Source: Methylorubrum thiocyanatum
GTDB taxonomy: Bacteria > Pseudomonadota > Alphaproteobacteria > Rhizobiales > Beijerinckiaceae
Assembly (NCBI GenBank): GCA_014138645.1
Contig: JACJIB010000002.1
Location: forward strand, 434,001 to 498,000
DNA length: 64,000 bases
Reading direction: 5' to 3'
The translations under genes were made by a program, and so were the position numbers. Shown piece by piece: positions 17,582 through 26,577 of the stretch (positions within the stretch are counted from its first letter, which is position 1; every line of letters begins with the position of its first letter). The notes under the pieces were generated by a model. That model was not told the origin of the DNA. It made no database searches and saw only the letters and a list, made by a program, of their open reading frames with translations.

Positions 17582-18805
17582 ATGGCGGACGACAGCGACC
17601 GGTTCATCGAGGCCGGGACGCCGACCTTCCGCCGGGCGACCCTCGCGCTGTTTGCGGCGGGCTTCTCCACCTTCGCCGTGCTCTACGGCGTCCAGCCGCT
17701 GCTTCCGGTCTTCCACGACACCTTCGCGGTCTCGCCGGCCGAGAGCAGCCTCGCGCTGTCCCTGCCCTGCGCCACGCTGGCCGTCTCGCTGCTGATCGTC
17801 AGCCCGCTCTCGGAGGTCTGGGGGCGCAAGCGGGTGATGGCGGCTTCGCTCTTCGCCTCGGCGCTGCTCACCATCGGCGCCGTGCTGATGCCGAGCTGGC
17901 ACGGCTTCCTCGTGCTGCGGGCGCTGACCGGCATCGCCGCGAGCGGCCTGCCCGCCGTTGCCATGGCCTATCTCAGCGAGGAGATGCATGGGCGCGCCAT
18001 CGGCCTGTCGATGGGGCTGCTGATCGGCGGCAACGCGCTCGGCGGCATGGTCGGACGGCTGCTCGCGGGCGTGATCGCGGATCACGCCTCCTGGCGCTGG
18101 GGCCTCGGCATCATCGGCGTGCTGGCGCTGTTCGCGGCGCTGGCCTTCCAATTCGCCCTGCCGGCCTCGCGCCACTTCATGGCCCACCGGATGCGCTGGC
18201 GCGAGGTGCCCGGCACCTTCACCCACCATTTCCGCGACGCCGGCCTGCCCTGGCTGTTCCTCGAACCGTTCCTGCTGATGGGCGGCTTCGTCTGCGTCTA
18301 CAACTATATCGGCTTCCGCCTGCTCGACCCGCCCTTCTCCCTGAGCCAGACGGAGATCGGCCTGATCTTCGTCGTCTATCTGGCGGGCACGGCGAGTTCC
18401 GCCATCACCGGGCACGTCGCCGGGGTGTTGGGGCGGCGCAAGGTGCTGTGGCTGGCGATCCTGCTCGGCATCGGCGGCATCGCCCTGACGCTTGCCGACA
18501 ACCTCGTTCTCATCATCGGCGGCATCGTCGTCGTCACCGTGAGCTTCTTCGGCGCCCATTCGGTGGCGTCGAGCTGGGTCGGGCGCCGGGCGTCGAGCGA
18601 CCGGGCACAGGCCTCCGCGATCTATCTCTGTATGTACTATCTCGGCTCATCGCTGCTCGGCACCGCGGGGGGCTGGTTCTTTCTGCATTACGGCTGGCCC
18701 GGCGTGGCGGGCTTCTTCGGAAGCCTCTACGTGGCGGCCCTGCTCGTCGCCCTGCGCCTGACACGCCTTGCGCCGCTGCCGCCGGTGGTCGGGCCGGCGC
18801 CCTGA
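17582..18805 (+). CDS. Major facilitator superfamily transporter (YnfM-like)
   Basis: A 407-residue protein with twelve hydrophobic helices. The loop 2-3 MFS signature is present as PLSEVWGRKRVM near residues 76-87. VGRLLAGVIADHASWRWGL marks helix 5, and a cytoplasmic Arg-rich loop separates the halves. The N-terminal ATFAAGFSTFAVLYGVQPL pattern resembles YnfM/arabinose-efflux-type drug exporters, but the substrate cannot be read from sequence. ATG 17582 gives a short cytoplasmic tail. Confidence 0.87.
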   Translation: MADDSDRFIEAGTPTFRRATLALFAAGFSTFAVLYGVQPLLPVFHDTFAVSPAESSLALSLPCATLAVSLLIVSPLSEVWGRKRVMAASLFASALLTIGAVLMPSWHGFLVLRALTGIAASGLPAVAMAYLSEEMHGRAIGLSMGLLIGGNALGGMVGRLLAGVIADHASWRWGLGIIGVLALFAALAFQFALPASRHFMAHRMRWREVPGTFTHHFRDAGLPWLFLEPFLLMGGFVCVYNYIGFRLLDPPFSLSQTEIGLIFVVYLAGTASSAITGHVAGVLGRRKVLWLAILLGIGGIALTLADNLVLIIGGIVVVTVSFFGAHSVASSWVGRRASSDRAQASAIYLCMYYLGSSLLGTAGGWFFLHYGWPGVAGFFGSLYVAALLVALRLTRLAPLPPVVGPAP

Positions 18806-18881
18806 CGTCCGGCGGTCCCGGAGCCGGTTGAATGCCCGCGGCCCCCGTCGTTATCCTGGTGGCGGAGATGGAGGGCATCGC

Positions 18882-19373
18882 ATGGCGCGCGTCAGCACCT
18901 GCCTCTGGTTCGGCAAGGAGGCGGAGGCGGCCGTCCGCTTCTACGTCTCGCTCATTCCCGATTCGCGGATCGACTACGTGCAACGGGCGCCGGGCCCCTG
19001 GCCGGGGGGCGAGGCCGGCGAGCCGATCCTGATCGTCTTCACCCTCGGTGGACAGAGCTTCCAGGCGCTGAACGGCGGCCTGCCGGCCGATTATGGAACG
19101 GCAGCCTCGGTCTCGGTCCCGTGCCGGGATCAGGCCGAGGTCGATCGCCTCTGGTCCGCGCTCACGGCCGAAGGCGGCGCGGAGATCGCCTGCGGCTGGC
19201 TGCGCGACCGCTGGGGCGTGCCCTGGCAGATCGTGCCGGAGATCCTGCCGCGCCTCCTCGCCGATCCCGATCCGGGCGTGGCCGCGCGCATCTTCACCGC
19301 CATGCAGAGCATGGTGAAACTCGACATCGCGGCCCTCGAACGCGCCGCGGCCGGAGGAGAGTCGACCCCATGA
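18882..19373 (+). CDS. VOC superfamily protein, PhnB/3-demethylubiquinone methyltransferase-like
   Basis: A 163-residue glyoxalase/bleomycin-resistance fold protein of the PhnB-like group: VSTCLWFGKEAEAAVRFYVS at the start, ILIVFTLGGQSFQALNGG in the middle and GWLRDRWGVPWQIVPEIL near the end. These proteins are usually annotated as 3-demethylubiquinone-9 3-methyltransferase, but they have no SAM site and their role is unproven. ATG 18882 has GGAGGG upstream. The stop overlaps the next ATG (ATGA), so it is coupled to a true methyltransferase gene. Confidence 0.85.
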   Translation: MARVSTCLWFGKEAEAAVRFYVSLIPDSRIDYVQRAPGPWPGGEAGEPILIVFTLGGQSFQALNGGLPADYGTAASVSVPCRDQAEVDRLWSALTAEGGAEIACGWLRDRWGVPWQIVPEILPRLLADPDPGVAARIFTAMQSMVKLDIAALERAAAGGESTP

Positions 19374-20149
19374 GCGAGGCGAAGAGCCACGACGCCCACA
19401 CCGCGCGCCAGTTCGGCGCCCGCGCCGCCGACTACGTCGTGAGCGCCGTTCACGCCGCGGGCGAGGATCTGACGGCGCTGGCCGGCCTCGCGGACCTGCC
19501 CCACGCCGCCGTGCTCGATCTCGGCTGCGGCGGCGGTCATGTCACTTACGCGGTGGCGCCGCAGGTCCGCGCGGTCACGGCTTTGGACCTGTCGCAGGCC
19601 ATGCTCGACGCAGTGGCGGCGGAGGCGCGGCGCCGCGGCTTGGCGAATGTCGCCACGCGGCAGGCCAGCGTCGAGGCGCTGCCCTTCGCGGATGCGAGCT
19701 TCGCCCGCGTGCTGTCGCGGTACAGCGCCCATCATTGGGGCGACGTGCCCGCCGCCTTGCGCGAGGCGCACCGGGTGCTCACGCCCGACGGACGCCTCGG
19801 CATCGTCGACATCGTGCATCCCGGTCCGCCGCTTCTCGACACCCATCTCCAGGCCTGGGAACTGCTGCGCGATCCCTCGCACGTGCGCGATTACGGCGAG
19901 GCGGAGTGGCGCGCGATGCTGGCGGAGGCCGGCTTCGTGCCCGGCGCCGTCCGGCGCTGGCGCGTGCGCATGGACTTCCCGTCATGGGTCGCCCGCATGG
20001 GCACGCCGGAGGCGAGCCGCACGGCGATCCGGGCGCTCCAGGCCGGCGCGCCCGAGCCGGTGCGGACCCATTTCGCGATCGAGGCCGACGGCAGCTTCAC
20101 CCTCGACGTGATGATGATCGAGGCCGAGCCCGACGGGGTCTCCGATTAG
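19370..20149 (+). CDS. Class I SAM-dependent methyltransferase (Methyltransf_11)
   Basis: A 259-residue methyltransferase. Motif I is [13 protein letters not shown] (48-60), the acidic residue after strand 2 is in [10 protein letters not shown], and motif II/post II is around [18 protein letters not shown]. Similar proteins (YcgJ/UbiE-like) act on small molecules. It overlaps the VOC gene by 4 nt and its stop overlaps the gltX stop by a few bases on the opposite strand. The substrate is unknown. Confidence 0.87.
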   Translation: MSEAKSHDAHTARQFGARAADYVVSAVHAAGEDLTALAGLADLPHAAVLDLGCGGGHVTYAVAPQVRAVTALDLSQAMLDAVAAEARRRGLANVATRQASVEALPFADASFARVLSRYSAHHWGDVPAALREAHRVLTPDGRLGIVDIVHPGPPLLDTHLQAWELLRDPSHVRDYGEAEWRAMLAEAGFVPGAVRRWRVRMDFPSWVARMGTPEASRTAIRALQAGAPEPVRTHFAIEADGSFTLDVMMIEAEPDGVSD

Positions 20150-21495
20150 GCGGTCTCGCCCGCGAGCCGCCGCGCGGCCCGCTCGCGCCCGATCAACGGC
20201 AGCAGCGCCGAGAGATCCGGCCCGTGGTCGAGGCCGGTCAGCGCGAGGCGCAGGGGCATGAACAGAGCCCGGCCCTTGGCGCCGGTCTCGGCCTTCACCG
20301 CGTCGGTCCAGGCCTTCCACGTACCGGCATTGAACGGCGCCTCCGGCAGCAGGCGGGCGGCCCGGGCGATGAAGTCCGGCTCCGACACGACCGGCGTGAC
20401 CGGCCCCGCTACCACCCGCCACCAGTCGGCGGCCTCGGCGACGCGGCCGAGATTGGCCCTCACCGCGGCCCAGAAGGCGTCCGCCGCCTCAGCCGGGACA
20501 CCGAGGGCGGCGAGCCGCTCGCGCACGGCGTCGAGGGGCATCTCGTGGACGAGCCGGGCGTTCATCCCGTCGAGTTCGGCCGGGTCGAACCGGGCCGGCG
20601 CCCGCGACAGGTGGGCGAGATCGACGAGGCTCGCCAATTCGTCGAGAGAGGCGACCGGGCGCACCGCCTCGGCCGATCCGGTCAGCACCGCGAGCGAGCG
20701 CACCGCGGCGGGCTCGTAGCCGGCCTCCCGCAGGGAGCGCAGCGAGAGGTGGCCGAGGCGCTTCGACAGCCCCTCCCCGTCCGCCGTCGTCAGCAGGTTG
20801 TGGTGGCCGAAGGCGGGGATCGCGGCGCCGAGCGCCTCGAACAACTGCACCTGCACGCCGGTATTCGTCACATGGTCCTCGCCGCGGATCACATCGGTGA
20901 CCCCGACCTCCGCGTCGTCCACCACCGACGGCAATGTGTAGAGGTAGCTCCCGTCGGCGCGCACCAGAACCGGGTCCGAGAGCGAGGCGCAATCGACGTG
21001 GCTCTCGCCGCGGACGAGGTCGTTCCAGGCCACCACCCGGTGATCGAGCTTGAACCGCCAGTGCGGGCGGCGACCCTCAGCCTCCAGGGCGGCCCGGTCG
21101 GCCTCGGAGAGGGCGAGTGCCGCGCGGTCGTAGATCGGCGGCAGGCCGCGCCCGAGCTGGCGCTTGCGGCGCCGGTCGAGCTCCTCCGGCGTCTCGTAGC
21201 AGGGATAGAGCCGGCCCGCCGCCTTAAGCCGCTCGGCCGCCGTGTCGTAGAGCGCGGTGCGTTCGCTCTGGCGGAAGAACAGGTCCGGCGTGATGCCGAG
21301 CCAGCCGAGATCCTCGGCCACGGCGGACGCGAATTCCTCCGTCGAACGCTCCCGGTCGGTGTCGTCGAGGCGCAGCAGGAAGCGCCCGCCCGCGCGGCGC
21401 GCGAACAGCGCGTTCAGCAGCGCCGGCCGGGCATTGCCGATATGCAGGAAGCCGGTCGGCGAAGGGGCGAAGCGGACGAGAGGTGAGGCGGCCAT
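20146..21495 (-). CDS. gltX: Glutamyl-tRNA synthetase
   Basis: A 449-residue class I synthetase charging tRNA-Glu. The HIGH motif is HIGN (18-21) within [14 protein letters not shown] and the KMSKS equivalent is GLSKRLG (242-248), slightly different from the common [13 protein letters not shown] (45-52), GEDHVTNT and the C-terminal anticodon-binding region are present. Many alphaproteobacteria carry two GluRS enzymes, one of which charges tRNA-Gln for the GatCAB route; the window cannot show which this is. It is longer than the truncated GluQ-RS, so it is a full synthetase. Confidence 0.93.
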   Translation of the reverse strand: MAASPLVRFAPSPTGFLHIGNARPALLNALFARRAGGRFLLRLDDTDRERSTEEFASAVAEDLGWLGITPDLFFRQSERTALYDTAAERLKAAGRLYPCYETPEELDRRRKRQLGRGLPPIYDRAALALSEADRAALEAEGRRPHWRFKLDHRVVAWNDLVRGESHVDCASLSDPVLVRADGSYLYTLPSVVDDAEVGVTDVIRGEDHVTNTGVQVQLFEALGAAIPAFGHHNLLTTADGEGLSKRLGHLSLRSLREAGYEPAAVRSLAVLTGSAEAVRPVASLDELASLVDLAHLSRAPARFDPAELDGMNARLVHEMPLDAVRERLAALGVPAEAADAFWAAVRANLGRVAEAADWWRVVAGPVTPVVSEPDFIARAARLLPEAPFNAGTWKAWTDAVKAETGAKGRALFMPLRLALTGLDHGPDLSALLPLIGRERAARRLAGETA

Positions 21496-21551
21496 GCCGC
21501 CCCTCTACCGAATTTTCGTGAGTGTCGCACCGTCCGCGGGCGGGCGCCGCG

Positions 21552-22628
21552 TCAGTTCTTCCCGTTCGAGCCGGACTGGCTCGGTTCGGGATTTCCGAGG
21601 ACCCAGTCGCGCACCGACTTCACCCAGTGCGGCTGCCCCTCACGGCCGTCGCCGACGACGACGGTCGCGGTCATGCCCGCCACGAGCGTCACCTCCGGCG
21701 GCACGTGGTCGATGCGGATCCGCACCGGCACCCGCTGGGCGAGCCGCACCCAGGTATAGACCGGATCGACGTTCGGCAGGCCTTGCGTGCTCGTCGCGGC
21801 GTTGGCCGTGGAGATACCGAGCGTCAGGCTCTCCACCGTGCCCCGCAGGGCTGTGCCGTAGCCCATCAGCGCCATCTCGGCGGGTGCGCCGACGCGGATA
21901 TGCGCCATCTTTGTCTCTTCGAAATAGCCGTCGACCCAGAAGGAATCGGTGTCGATCACACGTATGTTGGCAGTGCCGGTCTGGGCGTAATCGCCGACCC
22001 GCAGGAGCAGGTTGGTCACCCGGCCGTTGACGGTCGAGCGGACCTGGGTGCGCTCCAGATTCTTCCTGGCCTGCGAGAGCTGCGACCGGGCGGTCTCCAG
22101 CGCCGCCTCGGCGATCTTGGCGGTGCCGGCATATTGCTGCTTTTCCTCGACCGAGGTCGAGACGGTGGAGAGCGCCGCCCGCCTCGCGGCCTGCGCCTGC
22201 TTCACCGAGAGATCGGCCTCGCGGTTCTTGATCTCGGCCTCGGCCGAGACGACCGCCTCCTGATAGTCGAACGGGTCGATGACGTAGAGGACGTCACCCC
22301 GCTTCACCTCCTGGTTGTCGGCGACCCGCAGCTCGACGACGGTGCCGGCTACCTGCGGGGCGAGGTTGACGACCTGCACCCGCACCCGTCCGTCGCGGGT
22401 CCAGGGGGCGGTCACGTAGAATTGCCAGACCACGTAGGCCGCCACCGTCGCGCAGGCGAGGACGAGGCCGGTCGCCGCGAGCCGCAGAAGGCGACTCCAG
22501 TGCCGCCGCCGTCCGGCCGCGGGCTTCGTGTCCGCCCGCCGCTTCGGGCGCGGCTCGTCGGAGGCGGCCTCGTCGGAGGTTGGGCGGTTCCGGTGCCGGT
22601 CGTCGGCGGTCGCGTCGTCCTCCTTCAC
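21552..22628 (-). CDS. HlyD/EmrA-family membrane fusion protein (AaeA-like)
   Basis: A 358-residue periplasmic adaptor of an efflux system. A cytoplasmic charged tail of about 45 residues is followed by one membrane helix (48-70), then the biotinyl-lipoyl-like VRVQVVNLAPQVAGTVVEL, a coiled-coil hairpin (about 130-200, rich in AALETARSQLSQARKNLERT) and a beta-barrel domain with GDYAQTGTANIRVID. It overlaps the DUF1656 gene by 4 nt (ATGA) and is the last gene of the efflux operon. With the FUSC gene it would form an aromatic-acid-type exporter. Confidence 0.92.
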   Translation of the reverse strand: MKEDDATADDRHRNRPTSDEAASDEPRPKRRADTKPAAGRRRHWSRLLRLAATGLVLACATVAAYVVWQFYVTAPWTRDGRVRVQVVNLAPQVAGTVVELRVADNQEVKRGDVLYVIDPFDYQEAVVSAEAEIKNREADLSVKQAQAARRAALSTVSTSVEEKQQYAGTAKIAEAALETARSQLSQARKNLERTQVRSTVNGRVTNLLLRVGDYAQTGTANIRVIDTDSFWVDGYFEETKMAHIRVGAPAEMALMGYGTALRGTVESLTLGISTANAATSTQGLPNVDPVYTWVRLAQRVPVRIRIDHVPPEVTLVAGMTATVVVGDGREGQPHWVKSVRDWVLGNPEPSQSGSNGKN

Positions 22629-22825
22629 AGCAGCACCACCACGATCGCGAGAAGACAGATGTAGATCCCGGCTTCCGCCAACGGCGGGTTGGCGACGAAG
22701 CGGCCGAAGCGCACCCAGCGGAACACCACCCGCAGGGCCACCAGCGCCAGGAAGGCGATCAGGGCGTAGGCGATGAAGGGCGAGACCAGGATCCCGCCAA
22801 TGGTGAGGTCATGCTGCATCGGCAC
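22625..22825 (-). CDS. DUF1656 small membrane protein (AaeX-like)
   Basis: A 66-residue protein with two membrane helices (about 15-37 and 48-66) and the family pattern DLTIGGILVSPF followed by RVVFRWVRFGRFVANPPL. It corresponds to AaeX, the small component encoded with the E. coli AaeA/AaeB hydroxycinnamate/p-hydroxybenzoate exporter. It lies 17 nt after the FUSC gene and overlaps the HlyD gene by 4 nt, which confirms the operon. The role of the small subunit is not known. Confidence 0.9.
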   Translation of the reverse strand: MPMQHDLTIGGILVSPFIAYALIAFLALVALRVVFRWVRFGRFVANPPLAEAGIYICLLAIVVVLL

Positions 22826-22842
22826 AGTCGCAATGGGCAGGG

Positions 22843-24879
22843 TCAGGAACTCGGGAGTGACAGGCGCCGGAAGAAACGTCCGTGGCGCCGGATAACGTGC
22901 GAGGCGGTGGCGAGGTCGGTGGCGGTGCGCGCGAGTTGCATGCGCACGGTCCGGTCCTGCGCCCTCGCCTCTCCGATCAGCGCGCGCGCCGCCCGGTCGA
23001 GGTCGGCGGAGCGGGCGGAGGCGAGCGCCTCGCGCGCCCGCGTGACCAGCGGGACGAGGCCGCTCAGTTCGCTCAGCGGGCGCAGTTGCGCGTGGGCCCG
23101 TGCGGCGGCGGCTTCGAGCTGCGCCACGGCGAAGGCATGGTGCAGGCTCGCGCGGCGCACCGCGCCGCTGCCGGAATTCCAGGCCGAGAACTGGAACAGC
23201 CGGTCGGCATTGAGGCTGGTGCGGGTGGTGGCGTCGCCGCCCTCCCCCACGAGCGCCTCGGCGAGGTCGCGGCGGGCCTCTTCGAGGGCGAAGGCACGGT
23301 GCTGCGAGGCCGAGATCGGCAGGACGAGACGGATTGTCAGGAACAGGATCACCGCCGCCACGACGACGAGGAGCCCGTTCATGAGGAAGGCCTGCGGATC
23401 GTAGGATTGCGGGTTCTCCGGGGCGAGCAGCACCGGCGTGAACACCAGAGTGATGAAGCCGATGGTGAAGGTCGGCGGGTTCAGCGAGAGGAGGCAGCCG
23501 AAGGCGACCGGCGGAGCCATGGCGATGGCGAGCAGGGGAAAGCCCTGGTTGCCGTTGAGCATCACGAACAGGATGAACCCGGCGCAGAGGGCGGCCAGAG
23601 GCATCCCGATCAGAACGCCCTGCGCGAACTTGCGCGGATCGGGTGTGACCGAGGAAAGGGAGCAGGTCGCCGCGACCTGCACCAGGGCGAAGGAGGATTG
23701 CGGCAGCCCCAGCAGGATGAAGAGGCCGGCGGCGAGGCCGAAGGCGATCATCACCCGCAGGGCGGCCCGCACGGCGACCTGGAAGTCACGATGGGTCGGC
23801 AGGGCGATGTCGCGCAGGGGCTCGTGGCCGTCGCCGAGGGCGCGCACGCCGTCCTCGGCGAAGGTCGCGGCGTTGGTAACGTCCAGCGCGCGCTGGAGCG
23901 CCATGATCTCGTCGAGGGAGGCGTTGGCCTCGCACAACCCGGCATCGACGAGGTCGCGCAGCCGCTCGCCGTCGCGGGCCAGCGTCTGGGAGCTCGCGTC
24001 CGCTCCGTCCGAGACTGCGCGCAGGGCGAGCGTGTGCGCCTCCCGCACCCGCGGGCCCGGCTCGGGGATGCGGTCCATCGCGGCCGCGAGCGCCCGGCTT
24101 GCCGCCGCCAGGACGTAGAGTGCGGCGATGGCGCTGCGGGCGCCCGCGGCCCGGTGCACCCCGTCGTCGAGTTCGCCCGCGATGGCGCTCGCATCCGCCC
24201 GCATCGGCGCGACCTGCCGGATCAGGGCGGCGGTGCGCTCCGGGCCGGGATCCCCTTGCGTCAGGCTCTCGCGGGCGAAGGCCTTGGCCGCCGCGTGGGC
24301 CCCAGCGAGGCGGGGGAGCAGGGATCGCCACGTGCTCGGCGAGGCGAGTGCGTCGTTGATGAAGGTGATCGCGACGATGCCGACGGCGATGGCGGCGACG
24401 CGGCCGATGGCGGCGTCGAACACCGTCTGCGGCGCGTCGATATGGGCGACCGCGATGATCGCCACCGTGTAGCCGGAGAGCATCGCCCCGTAGGCGCGGG
24501 TATCCTGCAGGAACTGCGCGATGAAGACACAGGCGCCGAGCCAGCAGGCGAAGCTGACGAGGAGGAGCACCCGGTCCTGCCCGAACAGCGCGATCAGCAG
24601 GATGCCGACGATGCCGCCGACCACCGTGCCGAGGAAGCGGTATCCGGCCTTCGACAGGGCTTGGCCGCGCTTGGGCTGGGCGAGGATCGCGACGCAGACC
24701 GCCGCCGAGGAGGCACTGTCGAGCTGGAGCCAGAACGCAGCGTAGAGTGCCAGCATCATGGCGAGCCAGATCCGCAGGGCGAAGGCCCAGGCGGCGGGCT
24801 TCGGCACCCAGCGGTCCAGGGCATCGAGCAGGCGCTCGCCGAGCCCCGCCCGGTCCGCCGGCTGCGCCGCTCCGCTCAC
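22843..24879 (-). CDS. FUSC family inner-membrane transporter (AaeB-like)
   Basis: A 678-residue permease with two blocks of about five to six membrane helices (residues 30-175 and 360-500 approximately) each followed by a soluble helical region, the usual FUSC layout. The start chosen is GTG 24879, which overlaps the stop of the upstream DUF4345 gene as GTGA; an ATG at 24948 would overlap that gene by over 70 nt. Relatives export aromatic carboxylic acids or fusaric acid. With the DUF1656 and HlyD genes it makes an export set; the outer-membrane channel is not encoded here. Confidence 0.9.
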   Translation of the reverse strand: MSGAAQPADRAGLGERLLDALDRWVPKPAAWAFALRIWLAMMLALYAAFWLQLDSASSAAVCVAILAQPKRGQALSKAGYRFLGTVVGGIVGILLIALFGQDRVLLLVSFACWLGACVFIAQFLQDTRAYGAMLSGYTVAIIAVAHIDAPQTVFDAAIGRVAAIAVGIVAITFINDALASPSTWRSLLPRLAGAHAAAKAFARESLTQGDPGPERTAALIRQVAPMRADASAIAGELDDGVHRAAGARSAIAALYVLAAASRALAAAMDRIPEPGPRVREAHTLALRAVSDGADASSQTLARDGERLRDLVDAGLCEANASLDEIMALQRALDVTNAATFAEDGVRALGDGHEPLRDIALPTHRDFQVAVRAALRVMIAFGLAAGLFILLGLPQSSFALVQVAATCSLSSVTPDPRKFAQGVLIGMPLAALCAGFILFVMLNGNQGFPLLAIAMAPPVAFGCLLSLNPPTFTIGFITLVFTPVLLAPENPQSYDPQAFLMNGLLVVVAAVILFLTIRLVLPISASQHRAFALEEARRDLAEALVGEGGDATTRTSLNADRLFQFSAWNSGSGAVRRASLHHAFAVAQLEAAAARAHAQLRPLSELSGLVPLVTRAREALASARSADLDRAARALIGEARAQDRTVRMQLARTATDLATASHVIRRHGRFFRRLSLPSS

Positions 24880-25316
24880 CGCTGCGTTCCGGACCCGGTC
24901 AGGCCCTGCCGCCCGTCGCGGGCGAGGCGCGCCACGCGCATCTGCCACAGGCAGAGCAGCGGCGTGACGACGAGTTCGAGGGCCAGCGCGGCGAGCATCG
25001 TCAGCGACGGCACGCCGGTCAGGGCGAGCCCGAGCAGGCGCGCGAGCCCGCCGAGCCCCACGACGAGGGTGAGGAAGCGGAACAGCCGCGACTTGTCCTC
25101 GATGCCCGGCACGCAGGTGAAGAACAGGATGCCGATACCGGTCAGCAGGCCCGACAGGTAGCGGAAGTGGCTGTCGGCCGAGATGTTGACCGGCGTGCCG
25201 CCGCCCAGACCGCCGATGCCGTGGATGCCGAACAGCACGCCGTAGAGTCCCGCCAGAACCGGGACGATCGCGGCGACCGCCACCGTCCGCTGCAGGATAC
25301 GGCGTTCTCGCTCCAT
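24876..25316 (-). CDS. DUF4345-like membrane protein
   Basis: A 146-residue protein with four hydrophobic helices and the segment DSHFRYLSGLLTGIGILFF, typical of DUF4345. The short charged N-terminus (MERERRILQR) is cytoplasmic. It is the first gene of the efflux operon and is coupled to the FUSC gene by a GTGA overlap. Function unknown. Its presence in this operon is not part of the classic aae layout. Confidence 0.75.
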   Translation of the reverse strand: MERERRILQRTVAVAAIVPVLAGLYGVLFGIHGIGGLGGGTPVNISADSHFRYLSGLLTGIGILFFTCVPGIEDKSRLFRFLTLVVGLGGLARLLGLALTGVPSLTMLAALALELVVTPLLCLWQMRVARLARDGRQGLTGSGTQR

Positions 25317-25486
25317 ATCGGTGAGGCTCTCGGTCTTCGAGTGGATGCGCTCGCGCGCGGAGCCGGCATCGGTCCGGCGCGACAGCCCGTGGGGGCGGGT
25401 CGGCGGGGCAACACGGCCGACGCCGTACGGTTCACGCAGGGGTGTCTACCCCGAAACGGGACGGCCGCCCGTCGCTCGCGTCCGGG

Positions 25487-25741
25487 TCAGGCCTTCTGCT
25501 CCTTCAGGCGTTTCACGCACTTGCTGTAGTACTGAGGCCATTTCGGCCCCTGGGCCGTCTTCTCGGTGGCCGAGAGGGCGCGCCACTCGGCGCCGCACTT
25601 CTTCTGCCGCTCACGGGCGGCGGATTGGGCCACGCTCGGCTCCTTCGCCGTCGGCTCTTTCGTTGCCTCCCGGGCCGTCGCGGCCTGAGCGAGGAGGAGC
25701 GGCGCGGCCAGCACGACCGCGGCGAGGAGACGAGAGAGCAT
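25487..25741 (-). CDS. Small secreted PsiF-like protein
   Basis: An 84-residue exported protein. The signal peptide is MLSRLLAAVVLAAPLLLAQA; the mature part contains two cysteines spaced as in PsiF repeats (KKCGAEWRAL, then WPQYYSKCVKRLKEQ), preceded by a Lys/Glu/Ala stretch. E. coli PsiF is induced by phosphate starvation; the function of this group is unknown. ATG 25741 fits the signal peptide; an ATG further upstream does not. Confidence 0.7.
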   Translation of the reverse strand: MLSRLLAAVVLAAPLLLAQAATAREATKEPTAKEPSVAQSAARERQKKCGAEWRALSATEKTAQGPKWPQYYSKCVKRLKEQKA

Positions 25742-25941
25742 CGGGCGACTCCGGTAGGGCGGATTCGGCAGCGTGGCCGTCCGCACCGCATCACAGCCGC
25801 ATCGGCCGCAAAAGAGCAAGCGCCCTCTACAACTTGCGCACGATCGCGCGTGAGCTTGGCCGTCGGCTTGAGCCGCCGGGCCGTTCCGCGCTACCTCGTT
25901 GACCGAGGACGGGCGCGGGCCCGCTTTTCCGGGATGCCAGC

Positions 25942-26577
25942 ATGGCGGTCACGACGGCGCAGCCCATCGAACTCTACACTTGGAGCACGCCGAACGGGTG
26001 GAAGATCCCGATCATGCTCGAGGAGTGCGGGCTGCCCTACCGGGTCGTGCCGGTGAATATCGGCAAGGGCGAGCAGATGGCGCCGGATTTCCTCGCCATC
26101 TCCCCCAACAACAAGATCCCGGCCATCGTCGATCCGGACGGGCCGGGCGGCGCGCCGATCTCGGTGTTCGAGTCGGGGGCGATTCTGCAATATCTCGGGC
26201 GCAAGACCGGCTGCCTCTATCCGAGCGACGAGCGCGCCCGCACGGCGGTGGACGAGTGGCTGTTCTGGCAGGTCGGAGGGCTCGGCCCGATGCTGGGGCA
26301 GGCTCATCATTTCCGCATCTACGCGCAGGACAAGATCCCCTACGCCATCGACCGGTTCACGGAGGAGGCCAAGCGTCTCTACGGCGTCCTCGACCGGCGG
26401 CTCGCCGACCACGAATACCTCGCCGACGCGTACTCGATCGCCGACATCGCCGCCCTGACCTGGGCGAAGTTCCACGGGAAGCAGGGCGTCGAGCTGGAAA
26501 GCCTGCCGAACGTGCGTCGCTGGCTCGACGCGCTCCTCGCCCGGCCCGCGGTTCAGCGCGGCCTCGCCGCAATCTGA
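25942..26577 (+). CDS. Glutathione S-transferase (Ure2p/YfcG-like)
   Basis: A 211-residue GST. The thioredoxin-like domain starts IELYTWSTPNGWKIPIMLEE (S17/N19 region near the glutathione thiol), with NKIPAIVD (residues 55-62, cis-proline) and FESGAILQYLG (77-87, gamma-glutamyl binding). An all-helical C-terminal domain follows. The TWSTPNGxK start is typical of the YfcG/Ure2p group, which shows disulfide reductase and peroxidase activity. A 12-bp stem hairpin follows 30 nt after the stop. Confidence 0.92.
   Translation: MAVTTAQPIELYTWSTPNGWKIPIMLEECGLPYRVVPVNIGKGEQMAPDFLAISPNNKIPAIVDPDGPGGAPISVFESGAILQYLGRKTGCLYPSDERARTAVDEWLFWQVGGLGPMLGQAHHFRIYAQDKIPYAIDRFTEEAKRLYGVLDRRLADHEYLADAYSIADIAALTWAKFHGKQGVELESLPNVRRWLDALLARPAVQRGLAAI

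Noticed and set aside
22882..25161. 759-residue plus-strand frame opposite the FUSC gene
   Set aside because: Charged low-complexity sequence with no domain; the FUSC gene and its operon neighbours explain the region.
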